A stretch of DNA of 64,000 bases from Apostichopus japonicus. Its lineage: Eukaryota > Echinodermata > Holothuroidea > Aspidochirotida > Stichopodidae. Where the stretch lies: assembly GCF_037975245.1 (NCBI RefSeq), contig NC_092577.1:2186001-2250000 (forward strand). The letters run 5' to 3'. Shown here piece after piece: positions 1-12,557 of the stretch (position 1 is the stretch's first letter; each line of letters starts with the position of its first letter). The position numbers were made by a program, and so were the translations under genes. The notes below the pieces were generated by a model that had not been told where the DNA came from, searched no databases, and saw only the letters and a list, made by a program, of their open reading frames with translations.

Positions 1-625
1 CCTGTTCAACATTTTGCTCGGAAATCTCTCAAGTGTCTTCAAAGAGTGGTTCCAACTACGGTAGCATTCTGGGTGTTCACGATGCAACGAAAGATAGTCA
101 ATTGAGCGACCCATCGGAGGTGATCTTCTATGGGAGTGACCCCGGATACAACTCACCATCAGGTGGTTATGGCTTACATTTCATCGATGCCACTGCTGTG
201 GCAGATCAAGTCACCTTGTCAGCCACACAGTTCACCACGATAGCATTTTACGTCAAGACGTGTGGGCAAGGATGTGGTGGGACTGTTCTATCCTACAGCT
301 ATCAATTCACATTCAGTCTATCGACAGTGACCGGCTACTTCTCTTTGCATTTCAATGACGTCACGTTTGAGACCGACTTGGTGGTCACTCCAGATGCCTG
401 GCAGCAACTTTGCCTCGTCTTTGACAGAACTACCCTACTCCTAGACGTCTATGTCATCGACCCAGAGAGCCGACTGATACGGAGGACTTGGCAGGCCACT
501 GGAGATATCTTTCCAGAAAATGGCAGCTTAGGGTTTGGAGTTTGGTTGCCACCTCCATTGGGTTCAGGATCGGTACCTGCTGGATCATTCATCGGTACTT
601 TAGATAATGTCAGAGTATGGGAAAG
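1..625 (+). CDS. Exon (5' end outside window) of modular VWD/EGF/LamG receptor-like gene
   Basis: The reading frame is open from base 3 and runs into a donor (AAAG|GTGAGC) after base 625, so the window starts inside this exon or just after an acceptor near base 30. The peptide is a LamG / concanavalin-A-like beta-sandwich: a stretch around FTTIAFYVKT, then AWQQLCLVFD, then GSFIGTLDNVRVWER. The same landmarks recur three times in the last exon of the gene. It joins in frame to the exon at 1377 (split AGG codon), which continues the LamG domain. The start codon, signal peptide and earlier repeats must lie upstream of the window. Exon joins come from GT/AG borders, frame continuity and repeat homology; no transcript evidence is available. 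Confidence 0.8.
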
Positions 626-1376
626 GTGAGCAATGATCACATATATGTTATGTGTATTTGAGGATTTAGGATTCTCCTCAGAGGGCAGCAGAATCGGGCA
701 CAATTTGTTCACTCACCAGCTGAGGAAACAGAGCCAGTGACAAAAGCCAAAGATTTCCAAAAAATTATATTTTAATGTCCCTTCTGAGCAACAGTACTCA
801 GGAGAGGCACGTGATGGATCATTTGTGGAAACAGTGAGTGTAATTAAAGCACCAGGCATGCTAGGACCCAGTCTGAGTGACTTTGTATCTCCTGTGTGAA
901 GTTTAAGGAAATGCCTCCCTCAATGTGGTGAAACTGGGTGAAATTTTCCTAATGTATGCAGTATGTATCTTACCATTATAGTAGAGCTAACATGTCTTCA
1001 CAACCACAGAGTGTCAAACTGATTTGTCCACATTAAATCCTGCATGGGTTGTAATTTTCCTCCCCTGTTGTAGAGGTTAATTGGGTAGCATTTAGTAGCT
1101 AGTGAAGTGAATTTGAGTTATTGCAGTGCTATGTACATAAATTCAATGCTTAATCAAGAGTGTATATTATGTATATAAGATCACTTACAGTAATATGATC
1201 ATGCTTATTAAATATTGCATGGTAGAGTTAAGTAATTAACAACATTTTGAGAAGCTCAATTGTTGGATTTCATGTTATGTCAGGCAGTTATACAGCGATT
1301 GAATGAACTGCGTGACAGACAGGCAACTGGCCAGCTCAATTGTTAACTCAGCTTAAAATTTGTCTCTTCCTTACAG

Positions 1377-1471
1377 GTACTTTGATACCAATGCTGTCCT
1401 TTCTCTAAGCACCACACTGCCTGCACCCTCTGAGGGTCTTAACTACCACTGGAGTTTTGATGAGGGTGAAG
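1377..1471 (+). CDS. Internal exon, end of a LamG-like domain of the same receptor gene
   Basis: A short exon between a pyrimidine-rich acceptor (TTCCTTACAG|G) and a donor (GAAG|GTAAGA). It continues the frame of the exon ending at 625 and encodes YFDTNAVLSL, then LNYHWSFDEGEG. The HWxFDEGxG motif appears again at the same place in the later LamG repeats (near 5980 and 9740), which supports the join. Intron before it is 751 bp (626-1376); intron after it is 592 bp (1472-2063). Neither intron shows a gene. Confidence 0.78.
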
Positions 1472-2063
1472 GTAAGAACATTAACAACAACTCTCTCTAC
1501 CTTAAGCTAATTGTACTCTAAGTCAATCCTGCTCAACCAGTGTGCCTACATACCCCTGGAGAGAGGAGGGGGGGTTTGAAAAATGTTGGGGTTCAAGGGA
1601 GCAAAGGAGTCTACAGAAAATTTAGGTCAGTGGAAGGGGCCTGTTAATATTTCACAAGTCTGAGAGTTTTTTCTCAAGCTACAAAAACATGATTTTTCCC
1701 CATCCATTGCCCATGCATTTGTGGGCTGGGATCATTACTGATACTCAATATGTCTGTCCCTAGAAACCCATTGGGTAGAAGAGAGTTCAGAACCTAGGTT
1801 CTAACTGGTTGTAATGTCCAATAAATTTACAACTATGTGGTACTTCCTTTATCCTATATGAAATGTAGCTATTTTGATCACATCTATTGGTAATTCCACA
1901 TTGCTCTCAACCTTGCGTAGCTGGGGAATTATCTTGTCGTAAGTTTCGTTTTTGCATACATGTAATCTTTAGATCATGTATCATATTCATCTATGTACTA
2001 GTCTTCTCTTGCACATGTCAATGTATTGTTTTTTTTCCCTCTCTGTTTACGCTTGACTGTCAG

Positions 2064-2262
2064 GAAGCGAAACATCAGACTCTGTAGGTGGGGTTAAAAT
2101 ACCATTAACAATGATGGGATCTAATAGACCAGAATGGGTACTCTCTGATGCACCTGTACCACCAATAACCCCTCCAAATGTTCCATCTGAAAGTGCTGAA
2201 AATGCCCCAGCATGGATGAAGTCCTTCTGCAGTGATATCATAGAATCTGGACCTCTTCAAAA
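2064..2262 (+). CDS. Internal exon, linker and start of a C8-like Cys module
   Basis: Acceptor GACTGTCAG|G and donor TTCAAAA|GTAAGT. Frame continues from the exon ending at 1471 (split GGA codon) and into the exon starting at 4222 (split AAG codon). It encodes a Pro-rich linker after the LamG domain (PEWVLSDAPVPP) and then WMKSFCSDIIESGPL, the beginning of the Cys-containing module that precedes each EGF-like block. Equivalent segments occur in the last exon near 6150 and 8020. The opposite-strand open frame here is a shadow. Confidence 0.75.
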
Positions 2263-2600
2263 GTAAGTGTTCCTCCCATTCCAAAAGAATAAACTTTATA
2301 CAGGAGCTCTTTCTTTATGGTCATCAGTAATGGCCCCAAAACTTTAGTATATACCAACATTGCTAAAAGTTTTTCAAAAGTAATTGTTTTTCCATTCCAA
2401 AAGAATAAAATTCATACAGGATTCTTTCTTAGTAGGTGAACTGTGATGGCCCCAAACTTAAGTATATACCAAAATTGCTAAAAGTTGTTGTGATTCTTCC
2501 ATTCCAAAAACAACAATTCGTATGGGATTCATTCCTTTAATAGCTCATCAGTAGGGTAATGCCCTCAAAACTTTAGCATATACCAAAATTGGTTCCCTGG
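2256..2600 (+). repeat. Tandem repeat (three ~107-117-bp units) starting at a splice donor
   Basis: A unit beginning TTCAAAAGTAA occurs at 2256, where it spans the exon-intron border, and again at 2373. CATTCCAAAA follows at 2277, 2393 and 2500, and a block with GCCC(C)AAAACTTTAG and TATATACCAA occurs in each unit. The copies have diverged. The second unit carries AAAAGTAATT in place of the working AAAAGTAAGT donor. Confidence 0.7.
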
Positions 2601-4221
2601 TAGTTTTCAACTTTTGACAATCAAGCAATTGTTCTCAGAGTTTTGAGAGTGATACACTTTACAACTGACCGTTTTATAGGGGAATTAAATTCTTTAGGGC
2701 GACACCAAAACACTTTGATATTTAGAAGCATGTGCGACCATTTCTTTAACGTTCTAGCATATTTATGGGAATAATGATGCCTTTCATATCAGGAGAAAAT
2801 GTTACAAAATTGTGATTTCTGGGAGGAGTTGTCTTTGTCTTGGTAAATCGAGTCTTAATTCTGGACAGTTGTCATGCTGAAATGCTAGTCACATCTCATT
2901 ATGTATGTCATCCGAAGCGTTATGATTATAATACTATGAAAAAGTACAAGAAACTTAAAATACAATTATTCTGGTGATCTCAATATGATAATGGTCAATC
3001 ATTTCTCTGAATATTAGTCTCCAAAAATAATTATATTTTTCGTGTAATGAGAACACCAGGCTTAACATATAATTATTAAAACGTTGATATCTCGTCAACA
3101 GTATGTCCAATTTAGTTCATACTTGTTATGGTGATGTAACTACATAGTAGGTATATGATCTTTGCTACAACTTTGACCTGATTAATATTCCTGACTTGGT
3201 GGGTTTAATATGAAATAGTCAAAAACAGTATGTAAACACAATATCTCATCAACCACAGGTTGAATCAATGTCATACTTGGTAGATAGATGCCCCATGATT
3301 GACATAGGTAGTGGTCAACAGGTGTCAAGATTTGAAAACCTTTTAAACATGATAACTCCAAAGTTAAAGCTACAATAAATCTGTCAATTCTCCAATGGTA
3401 TGATTATATTTTGGTGAACATATTTTGGTCAAATTCAGTTTTGTGAAGGGGCTCTATCAGTCTTTAACAGAACATACTGTCAGCCAGGAAAGTTCAAGGA
3501 AAGTTGATATGTAGCATTGCTTTAAGCACAGTCAAGTTGCATTAGCCAGATTTGCCCTCTGAGCTTCAACAGGTTATCTCAATTGGTGGCAAAATTGGTT
3601 CAATCGTGTTTTATTTCAATTGGTATCAAACTGGCAATTTGTTTTGTGATGTATACCAGATGACTTGTAGCTTGTCAAATATTTCATAATGCATGTAAAC
3701 AAATGTCTGTAGAGCTCAAAGGGGTTTGTAAGCTCAAAATTGGTAACAGAAAATATCTTTTAATCATGCAATCTATGTGTCTACATTAAAATTGGAATAA
3801 AAATTCTATACTGTAAAATCCTTACCAGTGAATTAAATGGTTGATGCTTTGTCAACATGATAACTGATTCCTGATACCGTCCTTTACATGTTGCCGCATT
3901 TAATAGTCAATAGATAATCCTCTTCATTTTGGTGTGCACAAGTTCATGTATATTAACATGTATGGCCTACCACACTATGTTTATTTGGGCATTGGAACCA
4001 CTCAAAGTTTTCGTTTTCTGGTTGTTTATTTGTCTAGGCCTGGATACAGCTAAAACAATGAAGTATTTTACAGTTTACACAGAGAGACATATGTTCTTAC
4101 TAGTAATCATGTTTTGAGAGCCACCACCGATCCATTACTTTCATCTGATGTTATTGTAAATTAAGTTATTCCAATTTTATGCATCCGCCAAACCAACAAG
4201 TTTACATCTTGTATCTTCTAG
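2263..4221 (+). other. Large intron of the receptor gene
   Basis: A 1,959-bp intron between the split AAG codon. Beyond the tandem repeat at its 5' end, it holds two diverged copies of a block containing ATATCTC(A/G)TCAAC near 3090 and 3240, about 150 bp apart. A 62-codon open frame at 3929-4117 has no recognisable domain and lies in the intron. The acceptor is CTTCTAG|G at 4220-4221. Confidence 0.7.
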
Positions 4222-7200
4222 GCACTGTCCCCTTGGTGATTCAGTCCATCTCAGATATTATCAACAATGCCTCGATGACGTCTTGCAGACTGGATCCACG
4301 GATGCTGCGGTCAGAGCTGTGATAGATCTCTCTGATCTCTGTGAATCAACCCTCGGTCTCTCTTTCTGGCCAGCACAGTCACTCTGTAACCAGTTTGGAG
4401 ATGAACCGTTCCCTGTTTGGATCGGAGATGACTGCTCCAAGATGTGCTTGTTTGGATCTAGACATCGAATCGACATTAATGTATGTGTTTGTAACAGAGG
4501 ATACTGGGGAACTATGTGTGAAAGTGTTTGTCCTGGTGGCTCAGTAGCACCTTGTAATAATGTGGGTATATGTAACAACGAGACTGGTCAATGTAATTGT
4601 CCATTCAACTGGCGAGGGGATGATTGTTCTGAATGTGCCTCAGGCTTCAGTGGGGAGTCATGCGCGGTGTCATCAATGTACCCCGAGGATGCCCTGCAAA
4701 TAAGTGACAGGTTATCAGTGGTAACCACATTCTCACAACTAACAACTTTATCAGGAGTGAATTTTTATCACAATGTTGTTGGGGAATATTATCTCATTGT
4801 AATATCTGAAGCTAGGCTTATAATCCAGGCTAAATTTGTTCGATGTTACGATGGTTATTCTTGTATTAAATACATCGGTATACGTTTTGGAGATGATACC
4901 CATGGGTATGGCCACATCACACTCGGTGGTCCAAGTACATTTGATGGAATGATTCGTGTAAGCATCAATAACAAATCCACTGACCTGAGCTCAGTCATAG
5001 AGTTTGGACAAACAGGTTACAGACTTGTAAGACTTTCTTTCCAAGAAATAGGCTTTTATGGTCCAGACAACTTCCAAGCCATTATAAGAGTCCAAGCAAC
5101 ATACCTTATCATAAATACTCATGTACCTAGTGAACTTTGTGGTATTGCATCCGGTTTGCTCGTAGGAGGGTGTTGTGATGAATCCACCACACCAGATGTC
5201 CTAGTGCCACTACCATCAGGACTCTGTACATTACCGAGTCTCATACAGGAATCCTCTGCATCAGACGGTTCATCTCATTCGTTTCCAAGAGATGTCGGTG
5301 TTGAATTCAGAAACTTGTGCAACCATGATGAGATTAGTGAGAAGGAGGTTGCATTATATGTAGACCAATGGAAGGTGCCAGAATGTGACACAATAATTTT
5401 ATATCCCCACACTGCAGAAAGGGTTCAATCAGAGAGTAGCTTTACATTGTATTTCGACGAGACAGCGATATACACCAGGCATCCGTTACTATTGGGAGAA
5501 GCTGATGGAGATATTTCATTGGAATTTTTTATCAAGCCAGGAGATGCAGCTTCTCTTGATGGTGTGGTGCTGTCATTTGCTCACACTGTCGATTTTGCAA
5601 TTTCAGTCCAAAGAAGAGTGTCTGTTTTTGTAGGAAAAGAATCATACCTCACTGACTTGATGCCACCGCTGAATTCGTGGTGTAAAATTGTACTCACGTA
5701 TAAAGATAATGGAGATGCAAGTTTGTATTTACTTCCATCTGAAGGAGTTGTCAATCGTTTTGACGTCATCATTCAAGCCGGCCTATTCAAGAGTCCAGGT
5801 CACCTATCGCTAGGACTCTGGCAACCAGGTTCAAATACAAATGGTCAACATGCTATGCCATCATTTGCTGGGGCTGTTGATGGCCTGAGGGTTTGGAGCA
5901 GAGTTATCAGCCCTGCTGAAATACCGGCCTTGTGGAACAAAAGAATACCAGATGATACAGATGGATTGAGTCATCACTGGCGTTTTGATGAAGGAAGTGG
6001 AAAAGTAGCCAGTGACTCAATTGGTGGTATAGAATTGGTAATGCCCGGTGATCCTTGGCAAACTTGCCAATGGTTGCCCTCCGATGCAACAGCTGAAGAT
6101 ACTGAATCAACTCTCCCAGGAAGTCCTATTTTCAAGAATGCAACATTGCAGGAGAATGCAGAGAACCTCTGTGATAGATTATTGCATCATGGGCCATTAG
6201 CTTCTAATTGTGGTAGTCTACCAGTTGGCATTTCAGACAGTTACTTTATGCTTTGTCTAGAGACAATTGCAGCCTCTGGTAATCTTGAAGATGGATATTT
6301 AATTGCTTTTGGATTTGCAGATATCTGCCAGGTAGCGTTGAGCATTTCCAAGTGGCCTGGTCTTCCTCTCTGTGATGAAGCGCCAAAACTAAGAGCTGGC
6401 ACACAATGTAGACAGAGCTGTGTATTTGGTGAACTCACTCATTTTCAAGAGCAAGACGACTGTATTTGTTATGATGGATTCACTGGAAAGAACTGCAGTG
6501 ATGTTTGTCCAGGCGGTGAACTTTTGCCCTGCAACCATCATGGATTGTGTCAACTGGATGGCAGATGTACTTGTGAAGGAAACTGGGATGGTGACAATCA
6601 ATGCAGTGTTTGCTCCGACGATTGGTATGGTACGGACTGTACATTAAGGGTTGGAAGTGGAACAAATGTTCAACGTGTTTATTACACATCCACTGTATCT
6701 GCCTATTGCTATTACACCGTATATGACGATATCAGCTTCTACTTTGGGGCAGTCGGAGAATTCTGGTTAATAGTGTCTTCCACATTGTCCATTCAAGTCA
6801 GGCAAGTACCATGTTACACACATGCCACCTGTGTGAATGCAATTGCACTTAGACTACCCTCTGAGGATACATTAGTCATCCATGCACCGTACACTGTGGG
6901 CAGCTCAGCTGTGATGTGGCACAATGATGTCATCTTGGATGTTGATTGGACAATCATCAACATAGACGCTCATTGGTACATCGAAGTAGTCTCTCAAAAA
7001 TTAATGGTCTTAAGAGATAGAGATGACCCACATTTGGCCATCTTTGTGCGCCTGGTCGATGTCTACCTTGCTGTTTCAACAGTTGTATCCCCTGAAATTT
7101 GTCAAAGTGTGCAAGGCCTCTTTGGAAACTGTGATGGTAGTGCAGGCAACGACCTTTGGGATGTACCACCCACTAATACTTCACAACATGACATAAATAC

Positions 7201-10200
7201 TGCAGTAGCAGAGACATGGAGGGTATCGGTGGATGAGAGCCTATTTATTCATGACTACAAGTTCCATCATGAAGTCCTGATGCCATCTGGTGGTGTTTAT
7301 AGCCTCCTCCTTGACAATACTGGGGCCCGGTCTAATCCTGTGACATTTAATGATGGTAGAAAGACTGTGGTTGATTTCACCATTGATTTTAATATACTGA
7401 TGAAGGCAAATGGGGGTGTCATACTATCCATGGGAAATAACTCAAGTTTTTCAATTATCAGTGATACAACAGTGATGATATTTGTCAGTGGTATTTACTA
7501 CGACACAGGGATTAGTTTGTCAGTCGGTATGTGGTATCGACTTGTAACTGTTGTTTCAGGGAAAGAGTTAACAGTGTATTGTCAAAATGGAGAGGTGGTT
7601 TATTCTTACACTGCCATGCTTCATCATGCATGTTATTTGGAGGAACACTCATTGATGTCTTTGGGACAGTGGTTACCTACTCCATCTGATGGCACCATCA
7701 GGCTAGACAACCCTTTCTTTGGAGAGATTGATGAATTCCGTATTTGGGATGAAGCTATTCCACCAGCATTCCTTCAAATAAGTGAAAACAATAGTTTCTT
7801 CCCAAATATTAATGAAGTTGCACCCCTCATACTTTACAAATTTGATTCAGTGGTAGACTCCACAATACCAGACTTACTTTCAGACAACAGATTGGTGTAC
7901 CCCTCTGACCCTTGGCCAAGACCATCTCTTACCTTCTCCAGTGCAGACATGGATCTCTTCATTGATCCACCATTTCAAAGGAATTCCATGAATGAGACCT
8001 TTGATGCTGTTATAACAGAAGTTTGCAGCAGACTATTCTGGACAAGGTTTACCTCCCAGTGCAGTGGCTTAACACATGACGTTCTTGTCTTTTACTTCCT
8101 CTCCTGTCAGAGGATGTGTTCAACTTCCAACAACTTGCATCAAGGTTTTGTAACTCTAATGACAGTTTCTGACTTGTGTGCCATCACTCGGTCTCCTGCA
8201 AATAACCCCAACGTATACTGCATTCTCCTGAAAACCCTCCAGCTACCTGAAATGTATCTTGAAGACTGTGATGCTTGTGTATTTGGAAACACTGAAGATC
8301 AGGATACATGTCTCTGTCAACCTGGATTCACCGGAGTCAATTGTGATCGTGTTTGCCCTGGTGGTATTTTGAGTCCATGCAGTGGTAATGGAGTATGCCG
8401 TCAAGATGGGACCTGTCTCTGTAATGCCAACTTGAGAGGTGATGCCTGTACAACATGTAGAGAAAACTGGATGGGTAAAGATTGCACAGTACCAAAAGGT
8501 GGCTTATATGAGATGACAGGGCGCAAAAATTTGTATCCTAGAGCTTCTCTTGGAGGTTTTCTTTACACCTTTGAAGCAGCTGGTATCTACCTGACCACCC
8601 TTGGGTATTACACACTTCTTGTCACAATGAATGGTGACCTTAAAATTGACATTCGCTACTCATACTGTGGCTGGGGTGATAGATTTGTGACATGTTATGA
8701 TCTGGTCATCATTGAACATGACAAGCATGAGCTCATGCTACGTGCACCACTAGATGACTTGAATCTAGAACCATACATCTGGGTGGACAAAGAACTTGTG
8801 GAAGTAGACAAGAAAAAGAAAATAACAAGTCAGTTCATCATATCAGTTCATACAGCCGTACAGTACAAAGTTGAGATAAAGAAATATAAACTTGACCTGA
8901 TCATTACTTCAAACAGAAGGAACTTGGATGTACAGTTCCTGAGCGAAAATAAGTTTTGTGATGATTACTACACCAATGGTATCCTTGGATCATGTAAGAC
9001 TGTAGAGTCTATTGGTCCTCTAAACTGTACTGAGCTGAACACTGGAGGAAAGTCAAGCAGCAAGAAAGCAAGCAAGTCTAAAACAAAGAGTAAAGAAGAG
9101 ACTTGGACCTGTTGGACTGAAGCATCACAAGAAGATGTGGACCTCTTTACAGGTGTCCATCACCATCAAATAAGCTTCGGCATTAATTATGAAAAGTCAT
9201 GGCTTCTCCAATCTGTTGGGCTTCAGGGCTTTTACCTCCTCTTTAGTAACAGCGAGTTGAGCACATCACCGATGCATTGGGGCACGGAGGGTTTCACTCT
9301 GGAAATATTTGCTAACATCGACACTTATGGTGGTGTGCTTTGGTCATATGGAACAAAAGAAGATTCTGTTGTTGTTATTGCAGACGAAGATGGCATCAGA
9401 ATATCTAGTCGTGGCATTGCACATCAAACTAAGCTGCAGTTGACTCAGTCTGTATGGCAGGCCATCTCATTTGTCTGGCGTCCATTCCATGGTATTCTTG
9501 AGGTTTATACCTTTGATACGGATGATATTGCAACAGTTCGTGCAGTAGAACTACATTCCATGGCTTTTAATGATGGAGGCATCTTTGCTGTAGGTCACTC
9601 TTGTTGTGATGCAACTCTGCCAGGACTAAAGGGCGCGATTAATGAAATGAGAGTATGGAATCGTGAGACTAACCCATCTATGCTCAGTCAGTCTTTGTAC
9701 TTCCCTGCCCAAGCTTCCAATCCTGACCTTATCCATCTGTGGACCTTCAATGAAGGGACTGGTCAATTGGCCCATGATCTAGTCGGTGAAAATGACTTTG
9801 TTTTTCCAGATTGGAAAAGACCATCATGGAGAGTCATAAGTGATAAACAAGATGACCATGTCAAATTACCATTGCACATCCAAGACTTCACACAGCAAAC
9901 CCTTGGAGAACAAGCTTTGGAGAAGTGTTCATCAATATTTAAACAGGGAGACTTCTACGAATCTTGTCTAGATATTGGAAATTCATTATTTTCAACTCAT
10001 TTCACCAAATGCCTGGAGGATATTTGGGCTCAGCAAGATCTCGATGCATCAATCGAATCGGCTATATCTTGTGCTGAGCTCTGTTATCTGGAACATAATA
10101 GCAAAAGACAGTGGGGCGACCAGTTCTTCTGTCGGGAGTTCGGAGATAGAGATATTCCAGACTGGATGGTACACAAATGCAAGGGCGCCTCAAAAGGATC

Positions 10201-10606
10201 GGGAAGTAAGCAACAGCAAGGGAAGGCATCCGCAGCAGAAGGTGACGCTAACTCAAAGACAACTTCAAAGGAATCGCCAGGAGGGGATGCAGCTGAGGAT
10301 AAGGATGAAGGCAGACGAAAGAAAAAGTCAGCAGAGAGACAAATTGAAGAGGAACTTGATGCCAATCACGCTTTTGAGGCAAGTAATCTAGTGGCAGTCG
10401 ATGTACATGATGAAGATCGTGAAAAACGCAGTCGCAATGTAAGAAACTCTGAAGAATTACCAGAGAATCATCTTCATTTCTCCTTAGGGTATGGTGGTTA
10501 TATCTTGGTGGCATTTGTAACTGCTTTTTGCCTCGTGTTAACGAGCATTGTGTATTACCACGTTAAGTTTCAAGGAAGGGAGGAAGCTGCTATTGTTCAA
10601 CCATAG
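4222..10606 (+). CDS. Last exon of modular type I membrane protein: (C8-like, EGF-like, VWD, LamG)x3 + TM
   Basis: A 6,385-bp exon, 2,128 codons including the split first codon, ending at TAG 10604-10606. It carries three similar units. EGF-like blocks with CVFG..., VCPGG, PC...G.C and NW.GD.C lie near 4440-4670, 6415-6640 and 8270-8490. VWD-like domains follow at about 4700-5240, 6660-7230 and 8530-9110; the second keeps the LFGNCDG...ND motif. LamG-like domains are at about 5430-6060, 7290-7920 and 9170-9830, each with a VRVW/FRIW motif. A C8-like Cys module precedes each EGF-like block and one ends the series near 9910-10180. Then come a Lys/Ser-rich linker, a furin-type site R-E-K-R (10418-10429), one hydrophobic helix (about 10490-10560) and a short cytoplasmic tail. 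Likely a surface adhesion or recognition protein with a processed ectodomain. The function is inferred from domains only, and I do not recognise a named orthologue. Confidence 0.85.
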
Positions 10607-11904
10607 TTATTGCTTTATTACAAATTTTAATTAACATTACGTAAACAATATTTGATGGGATGAAGAAATTAGAAAAAAGATTATTATTTGGTAAGATTTG
10701 AAATCTTAATGTTAAAACATTGTAATTTGAATTGTGATTGAAACTGTGCATTACTACTTTCTCTTGAACAAATTGCAGCAAAATTGCTGATAACTGTATG
10801 TGTTTACCCCAAATATCAAAAAAAAGAAAGTTATTAACATATTTTCACAACATTTCGTATGATTTACAGTCATATTCTAGTATTCATATATCTTTTGGCA
10901 AGAAATACACTACTGCGTCATTTTATTCAGCAAATTCGCGTACTGTGCACTGATAGACTCGGTAACTTCCGTGTTTACAAGTCAGATTGTTATCACTTGT
11001 TCGAACGCAATTTTAATCTACCCAACCTCAAGGAAAACGATTACAATTGAATACAATGGAAGAAGGAAACATCCACTATGTATTTGGATGTACTTTATTT
11101 CATCGGCTGAATTATGCGGTAATTTTTAGCGTATGCGCAGTTGGGGAATTTTTTTTTCCTTCGAGAGTTTTGAATCGAGACCTTTTGCAAGTACGTCTTA
11201 ACCGTTGTCTTATAAAATAATATTATGCTCTTAAGCATCGCATAGTTGCGTTATATTATCCTATTTGTTTATCATTATATTCAAATATTGAATATGTCCT
11301 TTCTTCTCATTTGATCTCATTTGTTAAAACCTTCTTGTTTTAATATCTCATCAATTTAGTTTCTATTTATGGATAGTTTGTTTTGTATCTACATCGTCTG
11401 CTCAGTAAAATATCCAAAACTTTTAAATTAAAATCTCCCCTAATATTTTAAATGATATTACCTTTGATTTCATCTTATGACATAAAATAACGTTTGCATT
11501 GTAGATGAAATGTGATACTGGAGTAAAAAGCAATAAAGTTCAAAATTAAATGAGTTTCTTTTGTTTGGAATATTAATCGGCGTGAATGAAATTCGATCAA
11601 GAAAGGGCACAGGTTTCGGGGGTCGCCGAGTAAGTGGGACGTGGCCTAAACTGGGCTCTTATTTATGAAGGGCGCTCGTTATGATTTCAAACATATTGGG
11701 ATGATGTGACCCTGTAACTGCAAAGCCCCAATCCAGTTTTTGCTCTGTCGACACTGTTTTCTTCATTAAATATAGCGTTGCGCTGTACCATACCATCCAA
11801 CAAAGTATATCCTATTACAGAAGTATGGTATGTGACATTAGGCACCATCCATGCAATGTTGATCGACCTACGTCGAATTAAATGAAATACCGTATCAATC
11901 GATA
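10607..11904 (+). other. 3' UTR and gene-free spacer; candidate poly(A) signal at 11532-11537
   Basis: AT-rich DNA after the receptor stop codon. The first clean AATAAA I see is at 11532-11537 (CAATAAAG), which would give a 3' UTR of about 930 nt. That is plausible but unproven. No other gene, repeat or structured element is recognisable here. Confidence 0.3.
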
Positions 11905-12557
11905 CATATATTCAAGGGCGGCGGAACCAGGGGGCACGTGCCCCCCCCCCCACTTTTCCTTAGGTTAAAAATGTGCCCTTTTTCTACATAAAAATTGAGG
12001 TGTCTCAAGTTAGCAAGAGGCCAGGGAACCAGAATGAACACTCGGGAAGGGCCGTTTCCGGCCATCTGAGGGGTTTGTAAAACCCAAAATTTTCTTGCAC
12101 GCTCCGCTCCAACCGATGGTGGCGCTCCGCCCAGATAGTCTAACGTATACAACTTTGCAAATCCTGGCTACGCCACTGACTTATTAATGAATTTCTGTGG
12201 GTCAAACTCAAAGCTATTTCGAATGGAAAAAAAATTTGTTAAGATATTAACAAGAAATAAACTCAAATTCGGAAGATTCCTACATTAGCAACTTGCATGA
12301 TTTCACCTCATTTTGTCTCAAAAGAAAACTTGTTCCTTGTTTCCTAATTTGCACATTGGATATTGCAGTGCTAGTATGCATATTTTCCTTGAGGGGGAGG
12401 GGGGGGGGGCGTTGATGGAGTGATGTGTATACGCAAATAAGATAATACAATAAGAGTTAAAAAGGGTACTAAATATAAGGCTGCATTAGTCCAATTGAAT
12501 TTCTGCAAAGTGCCCTTTGCCCAGATTAAAAGTACTTCCGCCGCCCTTGCATATATT
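11905..12557. mobile_element. hAT-like non-autonomous element with 8-bp target site duplication
   Basis: The element itself is 11913-12549 (637 bp). It starts CAAGGGCGGCGGAA and ends with the exact reverse complement TTCCGCCGCCCTTG. The 8-bp sequence CATATATT occurs directly outside both ends (11905-11912 and 12550-12557). Eight-bp duplications with CA(A/G)GGGCG-type ends are the pattern of hAT transposons. The interior has no transposase frame and includes a C-run next to the left end, a G-run near 12395-12411, and a minus-strand copy of the 110-bp module shared with the composite elements (about 12030-12145). The internal CCTGGCTACGCCACTG at 12163-12178 looks like the end of another, truncated element. 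Confidence 0.8.

Noticed and set aside
3929-4117. 62-codon hydrophobic open frame
   Set aside because: It lies in an intron of the receptor gene and has no recognisable family.
4261-4578. 105-codon minus-strand open frame under the receptor exon, and many like it
   Set aside because: Shadow of the real plus-strand frame.
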